A stretch of DNA of 64,000 nucleotides from contig JAIOPP010000096.1 in the NCBI GenBank assembly GCA_021413845.1, positions 20,427 through 84,426 on the forward strand, written 5' to 3'. The DNA is from Planctomycetia bacterium (GTDB taxonomy: Bacteria > Planctomycetota > Planctomycetia > Pirellulales > PNKZ01). The position numbers and the translations under genes were made by a program. Every line of letters begins with the position of its first letter. Position 1 is the first letter of the stretch. The notes below the pieces were generated by a model. The model did not search any database. It was not told the origin of the DNA and worked only from the letters and a program-made list of their open reading frames with translations. Below are positions 1-8,774 of the stretch, in pieces.

Positions 1-33
1 GTATCGCCATAAGCTGTTAATCGGGTTGCCGTT

Positions 34-456
34 ATGCAAACGATCGGACTCACGATCCCGATTTTCCTGTTCCTCATTATCGCTACCGCGCAAGCGACGG
101 CGATGCTGTTGATGGGGCGCATCTTCGGCCCCTCGCGCAATACCGCCGTGAAAGAGATGCCGTATGAGAGCGGCATGGATCCGATTCACGACACGCGTCG
201 TCGATTCGATATCCGCTTCCATTTGGTTGCGATCGCCTTCCTCGTTTTCGACGTCGAAGTGCTGTTCATGTATCCTTGGGCCGTGGCCGCGAGGCGCGCC
301 GCCGAAGGCCAGCCGGCGCGAGGCATCGATGCGGCCGTCGCGCAAGGAATGGTTGCCGATCGCGGAATCGTTTTCGGTGTGATGATGTTCTTCATCGCGC
401 TGTTCGCCGTGGGATTTGTGTACGCGTTGCGCAAAGGGGTGTTTCGATGGCGATAG
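34..456 (+). CDS. nuoA: NADH-quinone oxidoreductase subunit A
   Basis: Small membrane subunit of respiratory complex I, at the junction of the peripheral and membrane arms. The 140-residue product has a hydrophobic N-terminal helix, the conserved loop containing KEMPYESG and [15 protein letters not shown], and two further membrane segments (around [20 protein letters not shown] and near the C-terminus). The acidic [12 protein letters not shown] helix is diagnostic for NuoA. Length is slightly above the usual ~120-130, because of an Ala/Arg-rich loop after the second helix. It overlaps the nuoB start by 10 nt, as expected for the first gene of a nuo operon. The promoter lies outside or at the very edge of the window. 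Confidence 0.96.
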   Translation: MQTIGLTIPIFLFLIIATAQATAMLLMGRIFGPSRNTAVKEMPYESGMDPIHDTRRRFDIRFHLVAIAFLVFDVEVLFMYPWAVAARRAAEGQPARGIDAAVAQGMVADRGIVFGVMMFFIALFAVGFVYALRKGVFRWR

Positions 457-1052
457 AGTTGCCTGAAAACGTCGTCATCAGCAAGCTCGACGAGTTGGCA
501 AGTTGGTGCCGCAAGAACAGCCTCTGGCCGATGCCGTTTGCGACCGCTTGCTGCGGCATCGAGCTCATGGCTACCGGTGCGAGCAAGCACGATATCGCGC
601 GCTTCGGCGCCGAAGTGTTTCGCTTCAGCCCACGCCAGTGCGATCTCATGATCGTCGCGGGGCGCGTGGTCATGAAGATGCTCCCGGTCTTGCAGCGCAT
701 CTGGCAGCAAATGAACGAACCCAAGTGGTGCATTTCGATGGGGGCTTGCGCCAGCACCGGCGGAGTGTTCGACACCTACTCCGTCGTGCAGGGGATCGAT
801 CGCTTTATCCCCGTCGATATGTACGTTCCCGGCTGTCCGCCTCGTCCGGAACAACTCATTCAGGCCATCATCGACCTGCAAGACAAGATCCAGCGCGAAG
901 GAACGATGTCGGGCAAGGAATTCAACACCGACGCCCGCCAACAACGGAAGCGAGCCTTGATCGAATTGCCGATTATCTCACGCGGCGAGAGCCCCAACCT
1001 CGGCCCTCCGGGCGAAGGGCTTCCGGGCATCGTGGCCGGCTTGATGCGTTAG
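447..1052 (+). CDS. nuoB: NADH-quinone oxidoreductase subunit B
   Basis: Carries the terminal [4Fe-4S] cluster N2, which passes electrons to quinone. The ligands are visible as the tandem cysteines in ATACCGIE, the cysteine in MGACASTGG and the one in VPGCPPRP. The start is placed at the ATG overlapping the end of nuoA (ATGGCGATAG), giving 201 residues. The same frame stays open upstream, but that part is a shadow of nuoA. The C-terminal ~35 residues form a hydrophilic tail rich in Gly and Pro. Confidence 0.96.
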   Translation: MAIELPENVVISKLDELASWCRKNSLWPMPFATACCGIELMATGASKHDIARFGAEVFRFSPRQCDLMIVAGRVVMKMLPVLQRIWQQMNEPKWCISMGACASTGGVFDTYSVVQGIDRFIPVDMYVPGCPPRPEQLIQAIIDLQDKIQREGTMSGKEFNTDARQQRKRALIELPIISRGESPNLGPPGEGLPGIVAGLMR

Positions 1053-1104
1053 GGCCTGAACCGTCGCTGAAGAAGTTGCGAAGTCGAATCGAGGAGGTTG
1101 ATTC

Positions 1105-1608
1105 ATGTCCGTTGCCGGCGCAGAAACTTTGAAAGCCTTGGAAACCGCACTCGGCGCCGTCCAGCAAAGCGAGTTTCGCGGGCAGACGCGCGTAGTCGTT
1201 CCCAAAGAGAAACTCGCCGACGTATTTACGACCTTGCGCAACGGTCGCGGCTTCGACCAACTGGTCGATGTGACGTGCGTCGATTACCTCGCCTACCGCG
1301 ATGCCACCGATCGCTTCGGACTCGTGTACCTGCTCACTTCGACGACCACGAACGAGCGGATCACGCTCCGTGTGTTCGTGAACGAGCCGGACCCGACCGT
1401 CGTCTCCGCGACCGGCTGGTGGGAAGGGGCCAACTGGCTCGAGCGCGAAGTGTGGGACATGTTCGGCATCACGTTCGATGGTCATCCCGATCATCGCCGC
1501 ATCCTTTGCCCCGACGAGTTCACCGCGTTTCCGTTGCGAAAAGATTACCCGCTGCAAGGTCGCGGCGAACGTCACAACTTTCCCGTGCTCACGCGAAATC
1601 AGGCTTAA
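1105..1608 (+). CDS. nuoC: NADH-quinone oxidoreductase subunit C
   Basis: Peripheral-arm subunit (30 kDa subunit family), 167 residues. The family signature ERExWDMFGIxFxGHPDHRRIL is present around residues 115-135, followed by the conserved FPLRKDYPLQGRGER C-terminus. A good ribosome binding site (GAGGAGG) lies about 10 nt upstream of the ATG. The TAA stop overlaps the nuoD ATG (TAATG). NuoC and NuoD are separate here, not fused as in E. coli. Confidence 0.96.
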   Translation: MSVAGAETLKALETALGAVQQSEFRGQTRVVVPKEKLADVFTTLRNGRGFDQLVDVTCVDYLAYRDATDRFGLVYLLTSTTTNERITLRVFVNEPDPTVVSATGWWEGANWLEREVWDMFGITFDGHPDHRRILCPDEFTAFPLRKDYPLQGRGERHNFPVLTRNQA

Positions 1609-2843
1609 TGGTTATGGGCTCGGCACCCGCTTCGACACGCAAGCTCGACATCGCACACGACGAGCAGCAGGATTATCTGTGGACGCTGAATTTCGGCCCA
1701 CAGCATCCGGCTACGCATACGACGCTGCGCATCGTGATGAAGCTCGACGGCGAACGCGTAGTCGATGCGATGCCCGACATCGGCTATCTGCATTCCGGGT
1801 TCGAGAAGCTCGGCGAAAGCCTCGACTATAATCAGTATGTCACCGTCACCGACCGGATGAACTACATTTCGCCGATGGCGAACAATGTGGCCTGGCATGG
1901 CGCAGTCGAAAAGCTGCTCGGCATCGAGCTCACTCCGCGCTGCAAATACATTCGGACGATCATCTCCGAACTGGCCCGCATCAGCGACCACTTGCTCTGC
2001 AACGGCGCGGTCGGCCTCGATGCCGGAGCGTTCACGTTCTTCCTCTACGCTTTCAATAAGCGGGAAGACATCTACGACATCTTCGAGACGCTCTGCGGCG
2101 CCCGTTTCACGAACAGCTACACGCGCACCGGCGGCCTTTCGCAAGACATCACGCCGCTCGTGATCGAGAAGATTCGCCGCTTCATCAAGACTTTCCCCAA
2201 AGTGCTCGACGACATGGAGCGGCTGCTGAATCGCAACCGAATCTTCATCGATCGCACGAAAGGGGTCGGTGTTCTTTCGAAGGAAGAAGCGCTCAGCCGC
2301 AGCGTGACCGGTCCGCTTGCCCGAGCCTCGGGCGTGTCGCGCGATTTGCGCAAAGACGAGCCTTATCTAGCGTATTCCGATTTCGATTTCATCGTGCCGT
2401 GCTCGAAGACCGGCGACTGCTTCGCGCGCTACTTGGTTCGCCAAGAAGAGATGAAGCAAAGCCTCGCGATCATTACGCAAGCGGTCGAAAACATTCCGGC
2501 CGGACCGATCAACGTCGGCATCGATCAGCGCACCACGATCCCGAACAAGCGAATGGTCTACTCGACCATCGAAGGGACGATTTCGCACTTCGAACTCGCC
2601 ATGGCGAACCGCGGCTTCGAGACGCCGTTCGAAGAGTCGTATTCCGCGATTGAAAGCCCTAACGGCGAGCTCGGTTTCTATCTCGTCGGCAACGGTAACG
2701 ACGTCGCCTATCGAGCCCGCTGCCGGCCGCCGTCGTACATCCACTTCGCCTTGTTCCCGTATCTGATTCGCGGACATACGCTGTCGGATGTGGTCGCCGT
2801 GTTGGGAAGCTTGAATATCATCGCCGCGGAACTGGATCGATAA
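1608..2843 (+). CDS. nuoD: NADH-quinone oxidoreductase subunit D
   Basis: The 49 kDa subunit homologous to NiFe-hydrogenase large subunits; with NuoB it forms the quinone site. The product is about 411 residues, starting at the ATG that overlaps the nuoC stop or at a second ATG six bases on. Visible signatures are LNFGPQHPATHTTLR near the N-terminus, DIGYLHSGFEKLGE, YNQYVTVTDRMNY, and the C-terminal RARCRPPSYIHFALFPYLIRG. The hydrogenase Ni ligands are absent, as in all NuoD. Confidence 0.96.
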   Translation: MVMGSAPASTRKLDIAHDEQQDYLWTLNFGPQHPATHTTLRIVMKLDGERVVDAMPDIGYLHSGFEKLGESLDYNQYVTVTDRMNYISPMANNVAWHGAVEKLLGIELTPRCKYIRTIISELARISDHLLCNGAVGLDAGAFTFFLYAFNKREDIYDIFETLCGARFTNSYTRTGGLSQDITPLVIEKIRRFIKTFPKVLDDMERLLNRNRIFIDRTKGVGVLSKEEALSRSVTGPLARASGVSRDLRKDEPYLAYSDFDFIVPCSKTGDCFARYLVRQEEMKQSLAIITQAVENIPAGPINVGIDQRTTIPNKRMVYSTIEGTISHFELAMANRGFETPFEESYSAIESPNGELGFYLVGNGNDVAYRARCRPPSYIHFALFPYLIRGHTLSDVVAVLGSLNIIAAELDR

Positions 2844-2860
2844 CGTCGAAAGCAAGTGTC

Positions 2861-3358
2861 ATGATCGCAACACCACGCATCCTTACCGACGAAATGGTCG
2901 CCGAGATCAAGGCGTTCATTCCGCGCTATCCGTCGAAGCAAGCGGTCACGCTCCCGGCGTTGCACATCGTCAACGATCGGTTGCGCTACGTCCCGTTTCA
3001 AGCGGTAATCGAAGTCGCCGAAATCCTCGGGCTCGCGCCGGCGCAAGTGCAAGACACGCTCAGCTTCTACGGCTACTTCAAACAAGACAAGCCGCACGGT
3101 GAAACGCGGGCCTGGGTCTGCCGCTCGATCGCTTGTGCGCTCCGGGGTGCCGACGATCTGATCGAACACATGTGCCACAAGGCCGGCGTCGCCCCCGGCG
3201 GCACGACGCCCGACGGCAAGCTCACCATCGAGTTCGCCGAATGCCTCGGCGCATGCGAGTATGCCCCTTGCATGCTTGCCGGCGAAGAACTGGTGAAAGA
3301 TTTAACGAACGAAAAGGCCGATGCTTTTATCGCCTCGCAAACATCGAGTGCGAAATAG
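2861..3358 (+). CDS. nuoE: NADH-quinone oxidoreductase subunit E
   Basis: The 24 kDa thioredoxin-like subunit of the NADH dehydrogenase module, carrying [2Fe-2S] cluster N1a. The four ligands are visible as C-x4-C in VCRSIAC and C-x3-C in AECLGAC, about 40 residues apart. Its 165 residues match the family. It starts 17 nt after the nuoD stop and is followed by nuoF after 56 nt. Confidence 0.95.
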   Translation: MIATPRILTDEMVAEIKAFIPRYPSKQAVTLPALHIVNDRLRYVPFQAVIEVAEILGLAPAQVQDTLSFYGYFKQDKPHGETRAWVCRSIACALRGADDLIEHMCHKAGVAPGGTTPDGKLTIEFAECLGACEYAPCMLAGEELVKDLTNEKADAFIASQTSSAK

Positions 3359-3414
3359 TTGCTCCCGACTCGGATGCAACGAGAGAGACATAAAACTTCG
3401 CGGCCCGGAACATC

Positions 3415-4770
3415 ATGGCAAAATTCGAACCCGTCCTCCTCGCCAATATCAACAAGCCCGACTCGCACACGCTTAAAGTGTACGAGGCGAACGGCGGCTA
3501 TCGCGCGCTTCGCAAAGCGCTCAAGGAGATGACGACCGACCAAGTGATCGACGTCGTCAAGACGAGCGGCTTGCGGGGTCGTGGCGGAGCGGGTTTCCCG
3601 ACGGGCTTGAAATGGACGTTCTTGCCGAAGAACCATCCCGGCCCGATCTATATGTGCATCAACGCCGACGAAAGCGAGCCGGGCACATTCAATAATCGCT
3701 ACTTGATGGAGCTTGATCCGCATCAGGTGATCGAAGGGATCATCTTGAGTTGCTATGCGACGAAAGCGACTACGGCGTACCTCTATATTCGAGTCGAGTA
3801 TCCGTTGTCGCGACGCCGGCTACAGTCGGCAATCGACGAATGCTACGCCTCGGGCTTGCTCGGAAAAAACATTCTCGGCTCGGCCTTCTCGCTCGATATC
3901 TTCATTCATGTCGGCGCTGCTGCTTATATCTGCGGTGAAGAAACCGGCCTGATCGAGAGCCTGGAAGGAAAGCGGGCTTGGCCGCGCATCAAGCCGCCGT
4001 TCCCTGCGATTGAAGGAGTGTTCCGCAAGCCGACCGTCGTGAACAACATCGAGACCGCGGCCTGCGTGACGCAGATCGTCGATCGGGGTGCCGATTGGTT
4101 TAAATCGATCGGCGTACCTGCCGACCCTAAGAACCCGCGCGATCCGGGCAGCTACGGCCCGAAGCTTTATTGCCTCAGCGGCCACGTCAACAAGCCGGGC
4201 TGTTACGAAGCTCCGCTCGGGATCACGCTTCGGCAACTCATCGATGAGTACGGCGAAGGGATTTGGAAAGGGCGCAAAGCTAAGGCGGCGATCCCCGGCG
4301 GCATCAGCATGGGCTTGTTCACCGAAGCGGAGTTCGACACGCCGCTCGATTTTGCAGGGCCGGGCAAGGTCGGGTGCTTGGGGCTCGGCACGGCAGCCGT
4401 CGTCGTGATGGACGAGACGGTGAGCATGGTCGACTTCCTGCACAACAGTTGTCGCTTCTTCGCACACGAAAGCTGCGGGCAATGCACTCCCTGTCGTGAA
4501 GGAACTCACTGGTCGCTCACGATGCTCGACCGCATCAAGGCCGGCAAAGGTCGCCTCCGCGATCTCGACCTGCTGCTCGAGATCGGCGACTCGATCGGCA
4601 TCATTCCCGGCACGACGATCTGCGGCCTTTCGGACGGCGCAGCCTGGCCGATCAAGAACGCGATCCGCAAGTTCCGCAGCGAATTCGAGGACTACATCAA
4701 ACGCACGAACCCGACGGGTTACATGGTCAAGGATCCGGTGATGGCGTTGCCGATCTTGGCGCACCACTGA
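3415..4770 (+). CDS. nuoF: NADH-quinone oxidoreductase subunit F
   Basis: The 51 kDa NADH- and FMN-binding subunit, where NADH is oxidised. Its 451 residues contain the FMN/NADH glycine-rich motif LRGRGGAGFPTGLKW (~55-69), YICGEETGLIESLEGKR (~170-187), and the [4Fe-4S] N3 ligands in ESCGQCTPCREGTHW with a fourth cysteine in GTTICGLSDGAAWP. The typical next gene, nuoG, is separated from it here by about 485 bp carrying an inserted four-helix-bundle gene. Confidence 0.96.
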   Translation: MAKFEPVLLANINKPDSHTLKVYEANGGYRALRKALKEMTTDQVIDVVKTSGLRGRGGAGFPTGLKWTFLPKNHPGPIYMCINADESEPGTFNNRYLMELDPHQVIEGIILSCYATKATTAYLYIRVEYPLSRRRLQSAIDECYASGLLGKNILGSAFSLDIFIHVGAAAYICGEETGLIESLEGKRAWPRIKPPFPAIEGVFRKPTVVNNIETAACVTQIVDRGADWFKSIGVPADPKNPRDPGSYGPKLYCLSGHVNKPGCYEAPLGITLRQLIDEYGEGIWKGRKAKAAIPGGISMGLFTEAEFDTPLDFAGPGKVGCLGLGTAAVVVMDETVSMVDFLHNSCRFFAHESCGQCTPCREGTHWSLTMLDRIKAGKGRLRDLDLLLEIGDSIGIIPGTTICGLSDGAAWPIKNAIRKFRSEFEDYIKRTNPTGYMVKDPVMALPILAHH

Positions 4771-4773
4771 GAG

Positions 4774-4803
4774 AAGTCAGAAGTGAAAATGCAAAATGCA
4801 AAA
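4774..4803. repeat. left inverted-repeat arm of inserted IVS-like unit
   Basis: The segment AAGTCAGAAgtgaaAATGCAAAATGCAAAA, beginning 4 nt after the nuoF stop, is nearly the reverse complement of the segment at 5218-5244. The only difference is a five-base interruption. The start codon of the enclosed four-helix gene lies inside this arm. Confidence 0.75.
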
Positions 4804-5185
4804 CGGCGGAGACGTTGAATCAAACAAGAAACGAGACCTTGCCGAGAGAACAAAGCAATTTGCGATCCGAGTCATTCGACTGTATTCATCGCTCCCCAAA
4901 AACGACGGCGCGGCCCAGATACTCGGAAAACAAATATTACGAAGTGGAACTTCCGTAGGTGCTCAGTATCGCGAAGCGATGCGAGCGCGATCGACAGTGG
5001 AGTTCATCAGTAAGATTCAATCGAGTTTGCAGGAGTTGGAAGAAACTCGATATTGGCTGGAGTTATTGATCGAAGCGGAGTTGGTACCCATCAAAAGGCT
5101 CGCGCCGCTTTTGGAAGAATCTATGGAATTGATCGCGATTTTGGTCGCATCGACGAAAACAGCAAAGCGAAGGTCGAAAGAATAA
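4796..5185 (+). CDS. four-helix bundle protein (S23 / 23S rRNA intervening-sequence protein family)
   Basis: A 129-residue all-helical protein of the four-helix-bundle/IVP family. Recognisable features are KKRDLAERTKQFAIRVIRLY, SLPKNDGAAQILGKQILRSG, TSVGAQYREAMRARS and LQELEETRYWLELLIEAEL. The family was first seen inside 23S rRNA intervening sequences and also occurs widely as stand-alone chromosomal genes; its biochemical role is unsettled. It sits between nuoF and nuoG on the same strand, bounded by inverted repeats, and its base composition is clearly more AT-rich than the flanking nuo genes. Insertion as a small mobile unit is inferred. No reverse transcriptase or template/variable repeat is nearby, so an Avd role in a diversity-generating retroelement is unlikely. 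Confidence 0.85.
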   Translation: MQNGGDVESNKKRDLAERTKQFAIRVIRLYSSLPKNDGAAQILGKQILRSGTSVGAQYREAMRARSTVEFISKIQSSLQELEETRYWLELLIEAELVPIKRLAPLLEESMELIAILVASTKTAKRRSKE

Positions 5186-5217
5186 ACGAACGACTATGTA
5201 GGCATTCTTCTTCCGAA

Positions 5218-5244
5218 CTTTTGCATTTTGCATTCTGACTTTTG
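5218..5244. repeat. right inverted-repeat arm of inserted IVS-like unit
   Basis: TTTTGCATTTTGCATTCTGACTTTT mirrors the repeat at 4774-4803. Together the arms could fold the whole 470-nt insert into a stem in the nuo transcript, the arrangement seen in 23S rRNA intervening sequences. It ends about 10 nt before the nuoG start. Confidence 0.75.
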
Positions 5245-5254
5245 AGTTTGATTT

Positions 5255-6895
5255 ATGGGCATCGTCTTAGTTGACGGAATTGAAGTAACGGTCGGTGACA
5301 ACGAACGCCTCAACGGCATTCAAGCCGCCGAGCGCGCCGGCATCGAAGTGCCGCACTACTGCTGGCATCCGGGCCTGTCGGTCGTTGCGAGTTGCCGCAT
5401 GTGCTTGGTCGAGCAGGGGACGAAGAACCCGCAAACGGGCAAGATCGACATGCTGCCGAAGGTCGTTCCGGCTTGCCAAACGCCGGCGAAAGACGGAACC
5501 GTCTTCATCACGAACAGCGCCAAGGTGGAACAATGCCGCGCTCAAGTCGAAGAAGCTTTGCTGATCGACCATCCGATCGACTGCCCGATCTGCGATAAGG
5601 CGGGCGAATGTCGGTTGCAAGACTACCACTTCGCACACGGCCAAGACGAGCGCCGCGCCGACATCCGTCCGTTTCACAGCAAGAAACGGGACATGGGAGA
5701 CACGGTCTCCTTGTTCGTCGATCGCTGCGTGATGTGTACTCGCTGCGTCCGATTCACGCGCGAGATCACCGGCACCAGCGAGTTGATGGTCATCAATCGT
5801 GGCAGCCACGAAGAAATCGATGTGTTTCCCGGCTATCCGCTCGACAATAAAATGTCGGGCAACGTCGTCGACCTTTGCCCGGTCGGAGCGCTCGGCGACA
5901 AGGACTTCATGTACCAACAGCGTGTTTGGTTCATGAAGTCGCACGACGGCATCTGCACGAACTGCTCGGGCGGCTGCAACTTGCACATCGACGAAAACCA
6001 AGATCACATCTACCGGCTTCGCCCGCGCGAGAACATGGAAGTGAACAAATGGTGGCTCTGCGACGAAGGTCGCTACGGCTATCACCACGTTCACGCCGAA
6101 GACCGTCTCGTCGGCCCGAAACGGAAAGAGGGGCCCAAGCACGTCATCATCGAGTGGAGCACCGTCACCACGGAGTTGAAGGCGAAGCTGAAATCGGTGG
6201 GCCCGTTGGCCGCCGTCATTTCGCCGCACCTGACGCTCGAAGAAGCGTACCTGCTGATTAAGTTCATCCGTGGGCTCGATCCCAATGCGATCCTGGCGCT
6301 CGGGCCGGTGCAGGTCGTCGGGTCGGATGAAACGTACCCCGGCGGCTTCACGATCCATGCCGAAAAGGCTCCGAATCGGCGCGGCATCAAGATGCTGCTC
6401 TCGCACTTCGGCGGCCGAACGATGAACTTCGACGACCTGACGGCCGAGATCGCCAAAGGCGCCGTCCGCGGGGCGTGGGTCTCCGGCGGTTATCGCCTGA
6501 AGGGTTGGAACGACGCTGACGTCGCCGCCAAGTTCGCGAAGCTCGACCTCCTCGTCGTGCAAGACATGTTCGCCTCGCCGCTGTGGGACCTCGCCACGTA
6601 CCAGTTACCGGGCGGGGCTTTCGCCGAACGGGACGGCTCCTACGTCAACTTCGCGGGTCGTTTGCAATCGGCCAAGTGGGCCATTCGCCCGCCGGTCGGC
6701 GCGTGGGTCGAAGGGCAATTGCTTCATCGTCTGCTCGACCGTCCGGGCCTGTTCAACGGTCGCAAGGTACTCACCGAGTTGGCCCAAGAGATTCCGGCGT
6801 TCCATCTGGCGCTCAACGAGGTGCCGTCGACGGGCCTCGATCTGACCGTGAACATGATCGCCGCAAACGGCGAGGTGGCGGCGCAACCCGTTTAG
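5255..6895 (+). CDS. nuoG: NADH-quinone oxidoreductase subunit G
   Basis: Iron-sulfur subunit of the NADH module. The N-terminal ferredoxin-like domain has C..C..C in VPHYCWHPG and ASCRMC plus a fourth cysteine in VVPACQTP. It is followed by the His/Cys N5 motif (HPIDCPICDKAGECR...H), the N4 motif (RCVMCTRCVRF ... DLCPVGAL) and a molybdopterin-oxidoreductase-type motif GICTNCSGGCNLHID. At 546 residues it is far shorter than the ~900-residue E. coli protein, having lost much of the molybdopterin-like C-terminal domain. No clear Shine-Dalgarno precedes the ATG, perhaps because the upstream insertion displaced the original leader. Confidence 0.93.
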   Translation: MGIVLVDGIEVTVGDNERLNGIQAAERAGIEVPHYCWHPGLSVVASCRMCLVEQGTKNPQTGKIDMLPKVVPACQTPAKDGTVFITNSAKVEQCRAQVEEALLIDHPIDCPICDKAGECRLQDYHFAHGQDERRADIRPFHSKKRDMGDTVSLFVDRCVMCTRCVRFTREITGTSELMVINRGSHEEIDVFPGYPLDNKMSGNVVDLCPVGALGDKDFMYQQRVWFMKSHDGICTNCSGGCNLHIDENQDHIYRLRPRENMEVNKWWLCDEGRYGYHHVHAEDRLVGPKRKEGPKHVIIEWSTVTTELKAKLKSVGPLAAVISPHLTLEEAYLLIKFIRGLDPNAILALGPVQVVGSDETYPGGFTIHAEKAPNRRGIKMLLSHFGGRTMNFDDLTAEIAKGAVRGAWVSGGYRLKGWNDADVAAKFAKLDLLVVQDMFASPLWDLATYQLPGGAFAERDGSYVNFAGRLQSAKWAIRPPVGAWVEGQLLHRLLDRPGLFNGRKVLTELAQEIPAFHLALNEVPSTGLDLTVNMIAANGEVAAQPV

Positions 6896-6901
6896 CAAGT
6901 C

Positions 6902-6957
6902 GCGGGGCATGCCCCGTCCTAGAAGCAAGAAATTCCGCGGGGCATGAAGTCCTGCGG
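6902..6957. repeat. short GC-rich repeated motif between nuoG and nuoH
   Basis: The 89-bp gap holds two copies of CGCGGGGCATG (6901-6911 and 6936-6946). The first is part of the near-palindrome CGGGGCATGCCCCG, which could form a hairpin. This may be a decayed intergenic repeat. No function is assigned. Confidence 0.4.
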
Positions 6958-6984
6958 CTAACCTTAGAACACCGAACTGATAAC

Positions 6985-8226
6985 ATGCTCGCCATTTCCA
7001 TCGAAGCTCTCATCAAGATCGCGCTGCTCATGGGCGGGCTCATGACCGCCGCGGCGTACTTCGTCTTGCTCGAGCGCTGGATCGCCGCGTGGGTGCAAGA
7101 CCGCAAGGGGCCGAATCGCGTCGGCATCCCGTTTACGAAGATCAAGCTTTTCGGACTCGGGCAGCCATTGGCCGACGGCTTGAAGTTCATCTTCAAGGAA
7201 GAACACACGCCGCGCCACGTCGACAAGATCCTCTTCACGCTCGCGCCGATCTCGATTCTCAGCGCGGCGCTAGCCGTGTATGCCTGCATCCCGTTCGGCA
7301 GCGTGTTGCCGAAGGGAGCGATTCCGGGGGTCGATCATCAGATCGAGCTCATCGCCGCACCGGGTATCGATGTCGGCATGATCTACATCTTCGCGCTGTC
7401 GAGCATCGCCGTATACGGCGTGATCCTCGGTGGCTGGGCCAGCAACAGCAAATACAGTCTCCTCGGCGGCTTGCGATCCAGCGCGCAGCTCATCGCCTAT
7501 GAGCTTCCGATGGGGCTCTCGATCATCGGCGTCGTGCTGCTCTCCGGTTCGCTGCGGCTCGAAGACGTCATCGGCTCGCAAGCTTCGAGCGGCATGTGGA
7601 ACGCGTTCGCACAGCCGCTGGGCTTCGTGATCTTCGTCGTCGCTTCGTTCGCCGAAGCGGCCCGATTGCCGTTCGATTTGCCGGAAGCCGAGCAAGAACT
7701 CGTCGGCGGCTACCATACCGAGTATTCCGGCATGCGGCTGATCGTGTACCTGATCGCCGAATTCCTGCACATGATCACCGCTTCGTTCTTGATCGTGATC
7801 TTGTTTCTCGGCGGCTGGCATCTCTGGGGCATCACAGGCAGCACGAACGAAGTCACTTGGTTCCAAGCGATCGCACGGATCGTCGTGTTGAACGTGAAGA
7901 TCTTCGGCGTCATCGTGTTCTTCATGATGATCCGCTGGAGCTGGCCTCGCTTTCGCTTCGATCAGCTCATGTCGCTCGCCTGGAAGGTGATGCTGCCGCT
8001 TGGGCTCGTGAACTTGGTCGCCGTAGCTTGCTTCGTCGAATATGAAGCTCCGTTGAAAGCAAAGCTCGGCGTCTTAGGGCTTACCGCAGCCATGTGGGGC
8101 TTATCGCTCCTGGCATGGATCGCCGCCGGCATTCTCGCGCCGTTGCACACCGACAACTCCGCTCGCAAAGATGAATTCGTGTTGGCCGCCGAAGACCGTA
8201 ATCTCGGTCTCCGCTCACACGTTTAA
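6985..8226 (+). CDS. nuoH: NADH-quinone oxidoreductase subunit H
   Basis: Multi-spanning membrane subunit at the quinone channel, about 413 residues from the ATG at 6985; the open frame extends upstream only as a shadow of nuoG. The family signature LLERWIAAWVQDRKGPNRVG occurs at about residues 27-46, followed by GLGQPLADGLKFIFKEE and the conserved loop FAEAARLPFDLPEAEQELVG with GYHTEYSGMR. At least eight hydrophobic helices are visible. Confidence 0.95.
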   Translation: MLAISIEALIKIALLMGGLMTAAAYFVLLERWIAAWVQDRKGPNRVGIPFTKIKLFGLGQPLADGLKFIFKEEHTPRHVDKILFTLAPISILSAALAVYACIPFGSVLPKGAIPGVDHQIELIAAPGIDVGMIYIFALSSIAVYGVILGGWASNSKYSLLGGLRSSAQLIAYELPMGLSIIGVVLLSGSLRLEDVIGSQASSGMWNAFAQPLGFVIFVVASFAEAARLPFDLPEAEQELVGGYHTEYSGMRLIVYLIAEFLHMITASFLIVILFLGGWHLWGITGSTNEVTWFQAIARIVVLNVKIFGVIVFFMMIRWSWPRFRFDQLMSLAWKVMLPLGLVNLVAVACFVEYEAPLKAKLGVLGLTAAMWGLSLLAWIAAGILAPLHTDNSARKDEFVLAAEDRNLGLRSHV

Positions 8227-8240
8227 GGGATACACGTTTC

Positions 8241-8774
8241 ATGAAGCCGGATGATCCGAAAGTCAAATGGGTCGAAGAACCCAAGCTCGGCCTCGCAGGC
8301 AAGATGTACTTGCCTGCGCTGATCCAAGGCTTGGCCGTAACGACGAAACATTTGTTCGCTCCGAAGATGACGGTCAGCTTTCCCGAGCAACGCCCGGAGA
8401 TCGGCAACCCGTTGATCTATCGGGGCGTGCATCGACTCAACAAAGACGAACAAGGCCGCGTCAAATGCGTCGCGTGCTTCCTCTGTGCTACGGCCTGCCC
8501 GGCACACTGCATCGACATCATCGCGGCCCCGAGCCCGTGGCCGGATCGGGATAAATACTGCGAAAGCTTCACGATCGACGAACTCCGCTGCATCTTCTGC
8601 GGCATGTGCGAAGAAGCCTGCCCGGTCGATGCCGTCGAGTTGACGAGCCTGTTCGATCTCACCGGCCGTAGCCGTGAAGAGATGATTTTCGACAAGGAAA
8701 AACTTTTGAGCGTATACGACATGACCAAAGACGCCGAGCCGATGAAGTCGGCTTCGCTCGGAGGTGCGCCATGA
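8241..8774 (+). CDS. nuoI: NADH-quinone oxidoreductase subunit I
   Basis: 8Fe ferredoxin-like subunit carrying clusters N6a and N6b. Two C-x2-C-x2-C-x3-CP motifs are visible: CVACFLCATACP and CIFCGMCEEACP. Its 177 residues are typical. Its stop overlaps the nuoJ start (ATGA), which suggests translational coupling. Confidence 0.96.
   Translation: MKPDDPKVKWVEEPKLGLAGKMYLPALIQGLAVTTKHLFAPKMTVSFPEQRPEIGNPLIYRGVHRLNKDEQGRVKCVACFLCATACPAHCIDIIAAPSPWPDRDKYCESFTIDELRCIFCGMCEEACPVDAVELTSLFDLTGRSREEMIFDKEKLLSVYDMTKDAEPMKSASLGGAP

Noticed and set aside
3820..4767. 315-codon antisense frame over nuoF
   Set aside because: Shadow of nuoF without any family feature.
4796..5185. Avd-type accessory gene of a diversity-generating retroelement
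   Set aside because: Same fold family, but no reverse transcriptase, template or variable repeat is found nearby.
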